64,000 bases of DNA from Bacteroides intestinalis (GTDB taxonomy: Bacteria > Bacteroidota > Bacteroidia > Bacteroidales > Bacteroidaceae): assembly GCF_902364365.1 (NCBI RefSeq), contig NZ_CABJDN010000002.1, forward strand, positions 252,815-316,814, in the 5' to 3' direction. This document shows positions 20,743 to 30,672 of this stretch, piece by piece. Both the position numbers and the translations under genes were made by a program. A model generated the notes under the pieces. The model saw only the letters and a list, made by a program, of their open reading frames with translations, had not been told where the DNA came from and ran no database searches. Position 1 is the first letter of the stretch; every line of letters begins with the position of its first letter.

Positions 20743-22995
20743 TCAATCTACCACCTTAAAGAAAACTTCTTCTCCCGATTGGCTGTCTGTTGCCACCCAA
20801 AGTCCAAAATCTCCGGGTTCCACAACTTTCACCATATCGATGTTCCAAAATGCAAGTTCACTAATGGGTAGTTCAAACGAAACATTCTTTTTCTCGCCCG
20901 GTTTCAAGGTTACGCGAGTAAAACGTTTCAGTTCTTTCACCGGACGAGTTACAGAACCAACCTTATCTTGTATATACAATTGAGCAACTTCCGTCCCCTT
21001 ATATTTACCTGTATTTTCCAGATCAAATGTCACAGTCAATACATCATCTTTCTTCAATGATGCTGATGAAAGTTTGACATTACTATACTTGAACGTTGTA
21101 TATGACAAGCCATAGCCAAATGGGAATAAAGGATCAAAACCGGCATCCATATAGAAAGAAGTACATCCCAATGAAGTTTGTCCAGCCTCAACAGCAATGT
21201 CATCCAGCAACACCTCATTCCGTGTAGCCGGCCGCCCGGTATTGTTATGAGCATAATATACCGGAATTTGTCCTACCATCTTCGGGAAAGTAACCGGTGT
21301 TTTTCCACTTGGAACCGCTTTCCCCCAAAGCAAATCGGCCAATGCCGGTCCACCCATCGTACCCGGATGGAATGAATAAAGAACGGCTGTTGATTCTTCC
21401 ACTTCCTGACCGATAGTCAACGGACGACCTGCCATCACAATGGTTACTACAGGTTTACCTGTCTTAGCCAAAGCCGTAATCAAAGCACTTTGATCACCCT
21501 GAAGATTCAAATCTGCCAGACAGTGTGCTTCACCCGAGAGAATGGCTTCCTCACCCACAAAAGCAAGAATGACATCTGCACGTGCAGCAGCAGCGGCAGC
21601 TTTTGCCACGCCTGCCAGATTTTTCTCACGGCTATAAGCTAATCCGGGTTCATAAATCACCTGTACCTTGTCGCCAACCATTTCCTTAATAGCATTCAAT
21701 GGTGTCTGAGTATGAGCTTTCTCACCATCAAAGATCCAGGTACCCAATTGTTCATAAGGCGCATTGGCCATAGGCCCTACCACAGCAACGGTTTTCAGAG
21801 ACTCTTGTAACGGCAGTACTTCTTTATCATTCTTCAACAAGATAGCCGATTCTACAGCCGCCTGCTTAGCTACTTTCAGATGAGAAGGAGTATACATGAC
21901 AGAGGGTTGCTTTTCATCTACATAAGGAGCATCAAACAATCCCAAACGATACTTGACGCGCAATATATTACGAACGGCTTCATCGATGGTGCTTTCTTTC
22001 ACCTTTCCTTCTTTTATTAATGCAGGCAATTCTTTTACAAAGGTGTAACTTACCATTTCCATATCCACTCCGGCATTCACTGATTTCATGGCTACTTCTT
22101 TAGAATCGGCAGCAAAACCATGACTTATCATTTCGCTGGCAGAAGCCCAGTCTGTCACTACCAAACCATCAAATCCCCACTCGCCACGAAGCACATCCTT
22201 CAAAATGAAAGCATTTCCGGTAGAGGGTATCCCATCATTATCATTAAAGGAAGTCATAAACGTAGCTGCACCCGCTTTCGCTGCCGCTTCAAACGGTGGC
22301 AAGTAAACATTGCGCAGACGACGTTCAGGAATAAATGTCGAATTATAGTCACGCCCGCCTTCGGCTGCACCATAACCCACAAAATGTTTAGGACAGGCAG
22401 CTATGGAAGTGGAACTATTCAAAGAATCTCCCTGAAAACCTTCTACCATGGCAGCTCCCATTACAGAAGTCAGGTAAGTGTCTTCACCACATCCTTCGGC
22501 AATGCGCCCCCAGCGAGGATCACGGGCAATGTCGATCATCGGTGCAAAAGTCCAACGGATACCTACGGAAGAAGCCTCAATAGCTGCCACCCGTGCACCG
22601 TCTTTTGCAATCTGCGGATTGAACGAAGCCGCTTGTCCCAATGGGATGGGAAAAATGGTTTTAAACCCGTGAATAACATCGCGAGCTATCAACAAAGGGA
22701 TTCCCAACCGGGACTCCTCCATCGCTACGCGTTGCAACGCATTAATACGTACCGGATCCACCTCATTCAGGATAGACCCGACTTCACCTTTCTTAATTAA
22801 ACTACTCATATCCTCAATATTCCCATAAGAGGTAATCTGGTTCATCTGACCGATTTTTTCTTCAAGGGTCATCTTAGACAGGAGAGATTCTACTTTTTTC
22901 TCGGTTGCCGCATCGCTACCTTTATTTGCCACTTGCGTACAAGAGACAAAAGGCAGAAGGAGCAAGCAAGTGGAAAAAATTCTTCTAGCTTTCAT
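20743..22995 (-). CDS. bglX: GH3 beta-glucosidase, lipoprotein (BglX-like)
   Basis: 750 residues. The signal ends in the lipobox LLPFVSC (Cys19), so it is membrane-anchored. Next come the GH3 N-terminal barrel (LSKMTLEEKIGQMNQ, ARDVIHGFKTIFPIPLGQAASF, DPRWGRIAEGCGEDTYL), the nucleophile aspartate in LVVTDWAS, the alpha/beta sandwich, and a C-terminal fibronectin-III-like domain. It releases glucose from the non-reducing end of beta-glucans. It is the last gene of the PUL, 10 bases after the GH16 gene, and probably finishes the oligosaccharides that GH16 makes. Confidence 0.94.
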   Translation of the reverse strand: MKARRIFSTCLLLLPFVSCTQVANKGSDAATEKKVESLLSKMTLEEKIGQMNQITSYGNIEDMSSLIKKGEVGSILNEVDPVRINALQRVAMEESRLGIPLLIARDVIHGFKTIFPIPLGQAASFNPQIAKDGARVAAIEASSVGIRWTFAPMIDIARDPRWGRIAEGCGEDTYLTSVMGAAMVEGFQGDSLNSSTSIAACPKHFVGYGAAEGGRDYNSTFIPERRLRNVYLPPFEAAAKAGAATFMTSFNDNDGIPSTGNAFILKDVLRGEWGFDGLVVTDWASASEMISHGFAADSKEVAMKSVNAGVDMEMVSYTFVKELPALIKEGKVKESTIDEAVRNILRVKYRLGLFDAPYVDEKQPSVMYTPSHLKVAKQAAVESAILLKNDKEVLPLQESLKTVAVVGPMANAPYEQLGTWIFDGEKAHTQTPLNAIKEMVGDKVQVIYEPGLAYSREKNLAGVAKAAAAAARADVILAFVGEEAILSGEAHCLADLNLQGDQSALITALAKTGKPVVTIVMAGRPLTIGQEVEESTAVLYSFHPGTMGGPALADLLWGKAVPSGKTPVTFPKMVGQIPVYYAHNNTGRPATRNEVLLDDIAVEAGQTSLGCTSFYMDAGFDPLFPFGYGLSYTTFKYSNVKLSSASLKKDDVLTVTFDLENTGKYKGTEVAQLYIQDKVGSVTRPVKELKRFTRVTLKPGEKKNVSFELPISELAFWNIDMVKVVEPGDFGLWVATDSQSGEEVFFKVVD

Positions 22996-23005
22996 ACCTA
23001 TTCAA

Positions 23006-24121
23006 TTATTTTTTCTGAAATACACGTACATAGTCAATCTCGTAAGTTGCAGGTAAGGCCGACTCATCTATACCCTGAGCACCTCCCCAGTCACCTCCCC
23101 ATGCAAGATTCAACTTCAAGTAGAAAGCTGCATTAAAGGGCCAGGTGTTTTTATTCCCTTTTTTATCGTTATCAAAAGTAAAGTAGCACTTACCATCCAC
23201 ATACCCTTTGATAAAGTCTTCCGTCCACTCAACGGCATATACATGAAACTCCGTTTGCGCAGTCGGCACTTTTATGGTTCCTGACTTTTGAGTACCTATT
23301 GAATGATTATAAGCTTTACAATGAACTGTTGATAAAATCACATTAGGATCATAACCCACTTCTTCCATAATATCAATCTCACCATCATCGGGCCAAGCTG
23401 TATAATTCTTCGGCATCATCCAAAATGCAGGCCAGGTCCCTTTTCCTGTCGGTAGTTTAAGGCGAGCTTCAAAATAGCCATACTTCCAACTTTCGACTGT
23501 ATTCATGCGGATAGAATAAACCTCGCTACCCACCTTCTTAGCGATAATCTTCAGTGTCCCATTACTTACCTGAGCACAAGTTTCTCCATTCTTCGAACCG
23601 GGAATGTAGTTTTGTATCTCATTGTTCCCCCAGCCACTGGCACCTGTCTCATACCACCACAATGATTCGTCGGGCGTAGACAGTTTGGAGTCATTAAACT
23701 CATCCTGCCATATCAACCGATAGCCCTCAGGAGTGTCGATATCCGGATCTACAATATCAGGTTTTGCTTCTTGTGATATCGGAACAGAAACACGTGTGGT
23801 ACCAGACTTTACCACTACCGACCCCTCTCGGGGTTGGTAAGTGGTATTAGCTTTGACCGTTACTTCAACTGTCCCCTGCAGAGCATTACTCAATATTTTA
23901 CAAGTAATCCAGTCTTCATTGCTGAAGGCAGTCCACTCCTGATCGGACTTAACCGAGAGTATTGTGACGGAGCCTTCATAAGTAGCCGTTATTTGAGTTG
24001 GCGCTACACTGACTACAGGAGAGAATACTTCCGGCTCGCCGTCGCTACTGCCACAGCTAAAGCAACCGAGCAGGCAAGTAAAGAAAGAAAGTATTGTCAT
24101 TAGCTTTATATTCTTAATCAT
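23006..24121 (-). CDS. GH16 endo-beta-glucanase lipoprotein with BACON domain
   Basis: 371 residues. The signal peptide has a lipobox ending LGCFSC (Cys23 most likely). A BACON-type beta domain covers about residues 35-118 (YEGSVTILSVKSDQEW, then REGSVVVKSGTTRVSVPI). A GH16 jelly-roll catalytic domain follows to the end, with the active-site signature GEIDIMEEVG (ExDxxE) and WPAFWMMP. Such enzymes cut beta-1,3 or mixed-linkage beta-1,3/1,4 glucans; here they would act at the cell surface. Start and stop nearly touch the flanking PUL genes. Confidence 0.94.
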   Translation of the reverse strand: MIKNIKLMTILSFFTCLLGCFSCGSSDGEPEVFSPVVSVAPTQITATYEGSVTILSVKSDQEWTAFSNEDWITCKILSNALQGTVEVTVKANTTYQPREGSVVVKSGTTRVSVPISQEAKPDIVDPDIDTPEGYRLIWQDEFNDSKLSTPDESLWWYETGASGWGNNEIQNYIPGSKNGETCAQVSNGTLKIIAKKVGSEVYSIRMNTVESWKYGYFEARLKLPTGKGTWPAFWMMPKNYTAWPDDGEIDIMEEVGYDPNVILSTVHCKAYNHSIGTQKSGTIKVPTAQTEFHVYAVEWTEDFIKGYVDGKCYFTFDNDKKGNKNTWPFNAAFYLKLNLAWGGDWGGAQGIDESALPATYEIDYVRVFQKK

Positions 24122-24122
24122 G

Positions 24123-25526
24123 TCAGTCTTTATGCTTTTGTAAGATGATGTCTTTAATAGTTACATCAGTATTGGCAGGATTACCTCCGAAGTCAAATAC
24201 TAAAGATATAGCATGCATAGCTTCAGGAGCTTTCACAGAAGCTGCCCAAACAGCTTTTTCTGAATCAGCAACTAAATCCACTTTCTTATCAAAGAAGAAG
24301 TTACCATCATGCTTGATTTCTTTACCATCTTCACCGATTTCATTGGTCTGCACCAATTTAACAGTTACATTTTTAAGGTCCACTGTTGAATATAAGATAA
24401 CATGGAGGTCATAGGCAGTCTCTGTGTCAGCTGTAAGATCAGTCTCAAATGAGAATTGATTCTGCCATGCTTCTGCAGTAGCTTCCGGGAAAGACAAAGA
24501 GTAAGACCTGCCATCAATGACCAAAGCCGGATTAGGTTTGGGACTCCAGTCACTATTTGCATAAAAGAATTTGTTAACATAGGTCATGCCATTCCAAAGG
24601 TTATCCTTACTATCGACAGCAACCCATGTAGGTTCAGGAGTTTCATCGATTACAGGAACTTCAGTGCCGTCGTCATTAGCATGGTCTTTTAACACAATAC
24701 TTTCAATAGTCATATCCGTGCCAGCTGCATTGCGGCCAAAATCAAAAACAAGCTTCAGATTAGCGATATCAATGCCCGGCATATTACTCTTCCAGAAGCA
24801 AAGCGGTTCGTTAGCTTCCAGTTTTATACCTTTTTCTTCAAAATAGAAATTACCATCATCCGTACTATCCACCAATTTTACTGTAACATTGGAGTGTGCT
24901 ACTGAAGCTGTAAGAATTACTGAAAAGTCATAATTCTTAGTAGCCTCTGTTGAAATATTGGTTGCCATTGCCATTTGCGCTTGCCAAGTATCATCAGTAG
25001 CCTCCAACAATTTTACTGTATAAGTACCATTTTCCAATGTATATGCAGGATCTGCAATAGCCGACCATCCCGGAGCATAATAGAAGGTGGGAGCCGCTAT
25101 CGTAGCCTTCGTCCACATATTAAAATCGCTTTCATACACAAATCCACCGAAACCATTCATTATCGTCTTATTGATGCGGAAGGTTTTGGAAATACTACCA
25201 TCACTTACACCATTGGCATTAGCAATTTTTACATCCACACTATAATCTCCGGCTTTTCTATAATATTTCTTCATGGAAAATGAAGATGAATAGGTCTTAC
25301 CGTCAAATATCCAGACAGGAGTAATGCCCGGTTGAGCGTTAAAAGTAAAAGTTACCCAATTGGTTTCCTGATCCACATCTATCTGAATCGTATTTTCATA
25401 AGTTGATGCAACCGGAATGCCGGCTTCATTAGGTGATGTAAAGTCATCGGGTGAGCAGGCTGTGATGCAAAAAGCCATAGCCGTCGTCAGCAACATTCCT
25501 CCGATATAGCTATATATTTTTTTCAT
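24123..25526 (-). CDS. Surface glycan-binding lipoprotein (SGBP) with PKD-like and duplicated binding modules
   Basis: 467 residues. The lipobox is FCITAC (Cys24). A PKD-like domain (about residues 45-120, ending [12 protein letters not shown]) is followed by two tandem modules of about 165 residues that resemble each other. Each runs from an aromatic-rich opening ([18 protein letters not shown]), through NVTVKLV, to an end of the form FDFG-N-TD-TI--I-L. This fits SusE/SusF-position SGBPs of beta-glucan PULs. It sits directly after susD and one base before the GH16 gene. It would capture polysaccharide at the cell surface. Confidence 0.8.
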   Translation of the reverse strand: MKKIYSYIGGMLLTTAMAFCITACSPDDFTSPNEAGIPVASTYENTIQIDVDQETNWVTFTFNAQPGITPVWIFDGKTYSSSFSMKKYYRKAGDYSVDVKIANANGVSDGSISKTFRINKTIMNGFGGFVYESDFNMWTKATIAAPTFYYAPGWSAIADPAYTLENGTYTVKLLEATDDTWQAQMAMATNISTEATKNYDFSVILTASVAHSNVTVKLVDSTDDGNFYFEEKGIKLEANEPLCFWKSNMPGIDIANLKLVFDFGRNAAGTDMTIESIVLKDHANDDGTEVPVIDETPEPTWVAVDSKDNLWNGMTYVNKFFYANSDWSPKPNPALVIDGRSYSLSFPEATAEAWQNQFSFETDLTADTETAYDLHVILYSTVDLKNVTVKLVQTNEIGEDGKEIKHDGNFFFDKKVDLVADSEKAVWAASVKAPEAMHAISLVFDFGGNPANTDVTIKDIILQKHKD

Positions 25527-25548
25527 AATCCTTCTTTTTTTAAATGAA

Positions 25549-27099
25549 TTAATAATTGTTTTGAGTTAAAGTACCTTGTGCAGCATCAATTTCGCTCTGC
25601 GGAATAGGCAGATGCTTCTTATTTGCTGACCAGGTATTTGTACGGTAACCATATCCATCGGGCACCAACACACTGGTAGCTTTACCTGTACGTATCAAAT
25701 CCCAATAACGCTTACCTTCACCCACAAACTCAAGATGACGTTCGTCAATGATATTATCAATTGTTGCTTCTTTTTCAGTAGTCAATCCGGCACGTTTACG
25801 TACGCGATTCAAGTATTCTTTTGCATCACCCGAGCCAGCACCGCGAGTAATCAATTCAGCCGCATTCAGCAGAGTTTCAGAGAAACGATAGATACGAAGG
25901 TTGTTATTCCAGTTCAACTGTGCATCTGCCTTCTGACCGGCATTATCACCTGTATGTGCAGCATACTTTTCGAGAAAATAGCCTGTATCCTGATAACGGT
26001 GATTATAAGTGAGCTGGTTCGTAGGATTGGCAGCATTATGAGCATCAATTGCAGCCTGTGCATTCCAGCAAGTAGCATCACGACGGGTATCATTATTGGC
26101 ATAACGTTCATACGTCTCCAAACGAACCGGACAGAATCCCCATCCTTCATCATGTCCATCTGTTCCGTTAGGCCAGGTATGCGGACTAACCAGTGTAGGT
26201 AGTACAGTACCGCCTGCATTCAATGGGCCATCCCATGAACGAATAGCATCATCATCTTTATAGTTCACTTCAAATATAGATTCCTTACCCCATTCATTTG
26301 CTTCCTTGAATACATCAGCATAATTTTCAAGTAAACCATACTGAGTACTATTGATGATTTCCTGCATATACTGTAATGCTTTACCATAACGGGATTCATC
26401 ATTCTGATACATTACAATTTCAGCGTAAAGCATATATGTCATAGCCCTGGTCACACGGCCATAATTATCTGCTGTTTCTTTCATTGGAAGAACCTTACTT
26501 GCAATCACACCTTCAAGATCAGTAATGATATTTTCATACACCTGGTCTGCAGATAATTGTTCCGCAAGATAGGGTGATGTCAGGTTTGTATTATAATAAG
26601 GTATATTACCCCAGAACTTCCACAGCCAATTGTAGTAGAGTACACGAAGAGTTACAGCTTGAGCTTCGTAATATTTCCGATTCTCTTCAGTTACATTATC
26701 TCCTGCCCAACCTAAGTAAGTAATGACATCATTACAACGCTTCACACCACTATAAGAAACAGTCCACAGTCCTTTAATGACATTTGTAGGAATTGCTTCA
26801 AAATTCATCATCAAATGCCATGCCTGATTATCCGTTCTGTCCTGACCACCAATCCAAAGATCATCAGCCATGATATCACTCATAAGAGTTACAGGATTAT
26901 ATTCACCCATTGCCCAATCGGACCAATGCAGAGGGTCATAAGCTGCTACTACTGCTTCCTGAATATGCGCATCGGTAGTAAAATAAGAATTAATTGTTTC
27001 ATCTGTTGGAGAAGAAACCTCCAAAAAGGATTCTGAACATCCTGTAGCCAAGAAAGCGGACGCTATCAAACTTGCTACTATATATTTATATCTTTTCAT
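25549..27099 (-). CDS. SusD/RagB-family outer-membrane lipoprotein
   Basis: 516 residues. The signal has lipobox FLATGC (Cys21), and the mature protein opens [11 protein letters not shown], typical of SusD proteins. TPR-like helices and the C-terminal SusD region are present ([47 protein letters not shown]). It forms the lid of the SusC pore and helps bind the glycan. It pairs with the SusC gene 27 bases upstream. Confidence 0.96.
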   Translation of the reverse strand: MKRYKYIVASLIASAFLATGCSESFLEVSSPTDETINSYFTTDAHIQEAVVAAYDPLHWSDWAMGEYNPVTLMSDIMADDLWIGGQDRTDNQAWHLMMNFEAIPTNVIKGLWTVSYSGVKRCNDVITYLGWAGDNVTEENRKYYEAQAVTLRVLYYNWLWKFWGNIPYYNTNLTSPYLAEQLSADQVYENIITDLEGVIASKVLPMKETADNYGRVTRAMTYMLYAEIVMYQNDESRYGKALQYMQEIINSTQYGLLENYADVFKEANEWGKESIFEVNYKDDDAIRSWDGPLNAGGTVLPTLVSPHTWPNGTDGHDEGWGFCPVRLETYERYANNDTRRDATCWNAQAAIDAHNAANPTNQLTYNHRYQDTGYFLEKYAAHTGDNAGQKADAQLNWNNNLRIYRFSETLLNAAELITRGAGSGDAKEYLNRVRKRAGLTTEKEATIDNIIDERHLEFVGEGKRYWDLIRTGKATSVLVPDGYGYRTNTWSANKKHLPIPQSEIDAAQGTLTQNNY

Positions 27100-27126
27100 A
27101 ACTTTTTATATTTTAAAGATGAGAAA

Positions 27127-30100
27127 TTAGAAAGTGAGGTTAGCACCAATCGTCCATGTTCTGGCCTGAGGATATACACCATAGTCAACACCAAGTGAAG
27201 TACCACCCGATGAAATTTCAGGATCAAAACCATGATATTTGGTGAAAGTAAGCAAGTTCTCTGCTGCTACGTAGAAGCGCAGTGAAGAAACAAACACTTT
27301 CTGTGTTAATGCCGCCGGCAAAGTATAGCCTATTTGAATGTTTTTCAGACGCAAATAACTGCCATCGTAAACATACAAGTCAGATGATTGCCAGTTTGTA
27401 TTATCACCCAGCATAAAACGAGGGATACGGTTAGAAGTACCTTCACCGGTCCAACGGTTCAGCATCCATGAAGGAAGATTAGTAGCAGAGATGTCGGTAC
27501 GGCGAGTTGCATCATAAATGTCATTACCCATAGTACCTTGCCACATCATACTCAAATCGAAGTTCTTCCAACTGACATTCAAATTAAGGCCATAAGTCCA
27601 GTCCGGCATACCTTTTCCGATATCGGTACGGTCATCAGCATCAATTGAACCACTTCCATCCACATCCACGAAACGAACATCACCGGGGACTGCGTTCGGC
27701 TGTATCAGTTCTCCCTTAGAGTTAGTATAAGCATTCACTTCATCCATATTCTGGAATACACCTGCAGTTTTGTATCCATAGAAGTATGGGAAAGGTTTAC
27801 CATTCTGAGCACGGCTGATTGTACCTGTACCTTGGAAAGAATCAAGGTTTGCCCAACCGGATTCGTTTCCATATTCAATCAGCTTATTCTTTAAATAGGT
27901 CAGATTACCACCAATGCGGAAGTTCCAGTCAGATACGCGGAATCTGTATGCTGCTTCCAATTCAATACCGCTGTTTTCCATCTTACCTACGTTACCAATC
28001 GGTTTGGATTCACCCACATATGAAGGGATATTCATTTCCATCAACATACCATTGGTAGTTTTCTTGTAATAGTCAGCTGTAAAAGTCAAAGCGTTATTAA
28101 AGAAGCCAAAGTCAATACCAAAGTCCAGCTGTTCTGATTCTTCCCATTTCAAGTCAGGATTAGCGAGTCCACTGGCCTTCACACCGTTGATCACCTTTTC
28201 TCCAGCTCCGAAAATATAATTATTACCGGTTGAAGTTAACACAGTATATTTAAAATTACCGATATTTTCATTACCATTCTTACCCCAAGAGAAACGGACT
28301 TTTGTAGATGTCAGCCACTCAGGACGCTTCTGCATAAACTTTTCGTTTGTCAAATTCCATCCCAGTGAGAAGGAAGGGAATACAGCATAGTGATTATTAG
28401 ATCCGAAACGAGAAGAGCCATCACGACGGATTGTAACCTGGAACATATACCGTTCGTCATAGTTATAGCTGGCTCGTGCAAAAAGAGAAGCTAATGTAGC
28501 GATCTCAGAAGGAGCACCCGCTGCTGTCTGATCACCATCTGCTGCCTGTCCGGTACTTGCATTGAGATAGGGACGGCTATAATTGATAATATTGTTACGT
28601 GTACCTCTAAGATATGAACCAGTATTCTTCTTGGCTGACTGACCTAACAAAACTGAGAATGTATGCTTATCAATCGTCTTATCATACATCAACACATTTT
28701 CCAACTGCCAAACAGTCCCGTCATGCTTCTCTGAGTAGGCAGTAGAGCGTGATGAAGCACCACCACTTCTCAAATAGTAAAGAGGAGTATAGCCATCATT
28801 GCCCCAGAAAGAGAGGTCGGCACCATAAGAAGTCTTGAATCTCAGATTATCCCATAATTGCAATTCTGCAGAAAAATTAGCCACAAACTTATGGCTCCAG
28901 TTCTTTGCGCCGGGCAAAGAAAGATTAGCAATCGGATTGGTCATTTCACCAAATTCCGAACCGGGAATACTAAAGAGCTTACCGTTACGTGGGTCATAAA
29001 TCGGCGTGTAGTCCGTTGTATTAGCATACTTGTCAAGCTGAGCTTGTGCAGCATCTCCTTCATCATAAACGGTCAACATCGGAGATAAAGCCAAAGCAGA
29101 ACCTAACGGAGATCCCCAAGTGGAGTTAGCTTCAATGCCAGTACTTTTAATACGGGCATAAGAAAGGTTGGAAGTCACTTTTAAACTATTCAACCAATTA
29201 CGGTTCTTAGATTCATCGAAGAGATTATATTGTGTATTGCTACGCAAAGTCAGACGCTCATAGTTAGAACGATTAAAGTTACCACCCACAATACCATCTT
29301 GGGTATAATAACCAGCTGAGAACAAGTAGTTCACCTTATCACTCGCACCACTCACACTCACCTGATGATTCATTACGGGAGCATTATCATTAAATACTTC
29401 ATTTTGCCAATCAGTTCCCGTACCATAAGAGTATGGATCGTTGTATTTGGGAGCTATACCTGCATTAATAGCACCCTCATTCATCATGAGCGCATATTCC
29501 GTAGCATTCAGCACATCCCGATTCTTCCATGCACTTTGCCAGCCATAAGAAAAGTCATAAGTCACTTTCGTCTTACCAATCTTACCGCTTTTAGTAGTAA
29601 CAAGAATTACACCATTCGCAGCACGTGCACCATAAACAGCACCCGAAGCAGCATCTTTCAGAACTTCGATAGAAGCAATGTCACTCGGATTCAAATAATC
29701 CAGACCACCTTCAATAGGCATACCGTCTACAATATAAAGAGGATCGGCTGCGCCATTTTCCGTACGAATCGTACCTACACCACGTACACGAATCTGAGCT
29801 GCAGCACCCGGCTGACCGGAAGAGGAAGTAACTGTAACACCAGCTGCCAAGCCTTTCAAAGCATTATCCATACGAACCGGAGCTGTATTTGCCAAATCCT
29901 CAGATGATACTCTGGCAATGGACGCTGTTACCACACTCTTTTTCTGAGTACCGTAACCAATAACTACTACTTCGTCCAATGCTTCAGAATCTTCTTGCAG
30001 AACAATTTTAAGTTCACGCTTGCCATTTACCGGAATTTCCAATGATTTGAATCCTATATAAGAAATAGAAAGGATTGCGTCGGAGGGAACCGACAAAGCA

Positions 30101-30282
30101 AATTCACCGTCTATACCGGTGATTGTTCCCGTAGTGGCATTACCTTTCACCACCACATTTACTCCAGGTAAGGGTTCATTGTCCGCACCACTTATCACTG
30201 TACCTTTTACCTGTATATCTTGTGCATATACAGAAGCTAAGGTAAAGCTTAGTAAAAATAAAACTGATAATAACTTCTTCAT
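27127..30282 (-). CDS. SusC/RagA-family TonB-dependent transporter
   Basis: 1051 residues. A signal peptide (MKKLLSVLFLLSFTLASVYAQ) is followed by a carboxypeptidase-like regulatory domain (VKGTVISGADNEPLPGVNVVVKG), a TonB-box-like region with DEVVVIGYGTQKK, a plug domain (RIRGVGT, PLYIVDGMP, VLKDAASGAVYGARAANGVILVTTK), and a 22-strand barrel ending in an aromatic residue (IGANLTF). There is no N-terminal STN domain, so an ECF sigma/anti-sigma trans-envelope switch is unlikely; a hybrid two-component or other regulator encoded elsewhere is more likely. It imports oligosaccharides across the outer membrane. Confidence 0.97.
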   Translation of the reverse strand: MKKLLSVLFLLSFTLASVYAQDIQVKGTVISGADNEPLPGVNVVVKGNATTGTITGIDGEFALSVPSDAILSISYIGFKSLEIPVNGKRELKIVLQEDSEALDEVVVIGYGTQKKSVVTASIARVSSEDLANTAPVRMDNALKGLAAGVTVTSSSGQPGAAAQIRVRGVGTIRTENGAADPLYIVDGMPIEGGLDYLNPSDIASIEVLKDAASGAVYGARAANGVILVTTKSGKIGKTKVTYDFSYGWQSAWKNRDVLNATEYALMMNEGAINAGIAPKYNDPYSYGTGTDWQNEVFNDNAPVMNHQVSVSGASDKVNYLFSAGYYTQDGIVGGNFNRSNYERLTLRSNTQYNLFDESKNRNWLNSLKVTSNLSYARIKSTGIEANSTWGSPLGSALALSPMLTVYDEGDAAQAQLDKYANTTDYTPIYDPRNGKLFSIPGSEFGEMTNPIANLSLPGAKNWSHKFVANFSAELQLWDNLRFKTSYGADLSFWGNDGYTPLYYLRSGGASSRSTAYSEKHDGTVWQLENVLMYDKTIDKHTFSVLLGQSAKKNTGSYLRGTRNNIINYSRPYLNASTGQAADGDQTAAGAPSEIATLASLFARASYNYDERYMFQVTIRRDGSSRFGSNNHYAVFPSFSLGWNLTNEKFMQKRPEWLTSTKVRFSWGKNGNENIGNFKYTVLTSTGNNYIFGAGEKVINGVKASGLANPDLKWEESEQLDFGIDFGFFNNALTFTADYYKKTTNGMLMEMNIPSYVGESKPIGNVGKMENSGIELEAAYRFRVSDWNFRIGGNLTYLKNKLIEYGNESGWANLDSFQGTGTISRAQNGKPFPYFYGYKTAGVFQNMDEVNAYTNSKGELIQPNAVPGDVRFVDVDGSGSIDADDRTDIGKGMPDWTYGLNLNVSWKNFDLSMMWQGTMGNDIYDATRRTDISATNLPSWMLNRWTGEGTSNRIPRFMLGDNTNWQSSDLYVYDGSYLRLKNIQIGYTLPAALTQKVFVSSLRFYVAAENLLTFTKYHGFDPEISSGGTSLGVDYGVYPQARTWTIGANLTF

Positions 30283-30337
30283 AAGTTTTACTAAATTAAG
30301 ATTAACAATTCTCGGTTATGTTCTCAATCGAACACTG

Positions 30338-30345
30338 CAAACATA
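30338..30345 (-). promoter_or_regulatory. Promoter -7 element for the PUL
   Basis: TATGTTTG on the minus strand matches TAnnTTTG, about 56 bases before the susC start codon. No clear TTTG lies at -33, which suits an activator-dependent PUL promoter. Confidence 0.6.
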
Positions 30346-30385
30346 GAGTAAAATGCAATAAAAGGACTCTACATAGCCCATTCTT

Positions 30386-30484
30386 AAATACGTCAATTCA
30401 AAATTATAAATACGTTAGCAATACGTCAGCACAACATAAAATACTGAATATCAACAAAAACACAATACATTCAGTCAATACGCC
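30386..30484. promoter_or_regulatory. Helically phased AATACGTYA repeats upstream of the PUL promoter
   Basis: AATACGT occurs at 30387, 30409 and 30420, i.e. 22 and 11 bases apart, with a related AATACGC at 30477. All are on the same strand and just upstream of the susC -7 element. Spacing by whole helical turns suggests binding of a response regulator (for example an HTCS output domain). This is inference; the rest of the 390-base gap between the PUL and the terminator at 30614 is A+T-rich without genes. Confidence 0.4.
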
Positions 30485-30613
30485 ATTACATGTTATAGAG
30501 CATAAAACAGCATTTTTCAAAAATACAATAAGATAAAAGCAAAGAAATATACAAAGGGAGTCTATAATAGAAAAAGTGCGTTCTTTATTATTTCAGGAAG
30601 TGTACAAAGAAAA

Positions 30614-30649
30614 AAATTCTCTCATATCATCAGCAGATAGAGAGAATTT
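30614..30649 (-). terminator. Terminator of the tubulin-like operon
   Basis: A 10-bp stem (AAATTCTCTC with GAGAGAATTT) around a 16-base loop; on the minus strand it is followed by TTTCTTTG. It lies 23 bases beyond the metallophosphoesterase stop codon and would end the eight-gene operon. Confidence 0.7.
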
Positions 30650-30672
30650 CTTTTTATTACTTAATATAGGTA

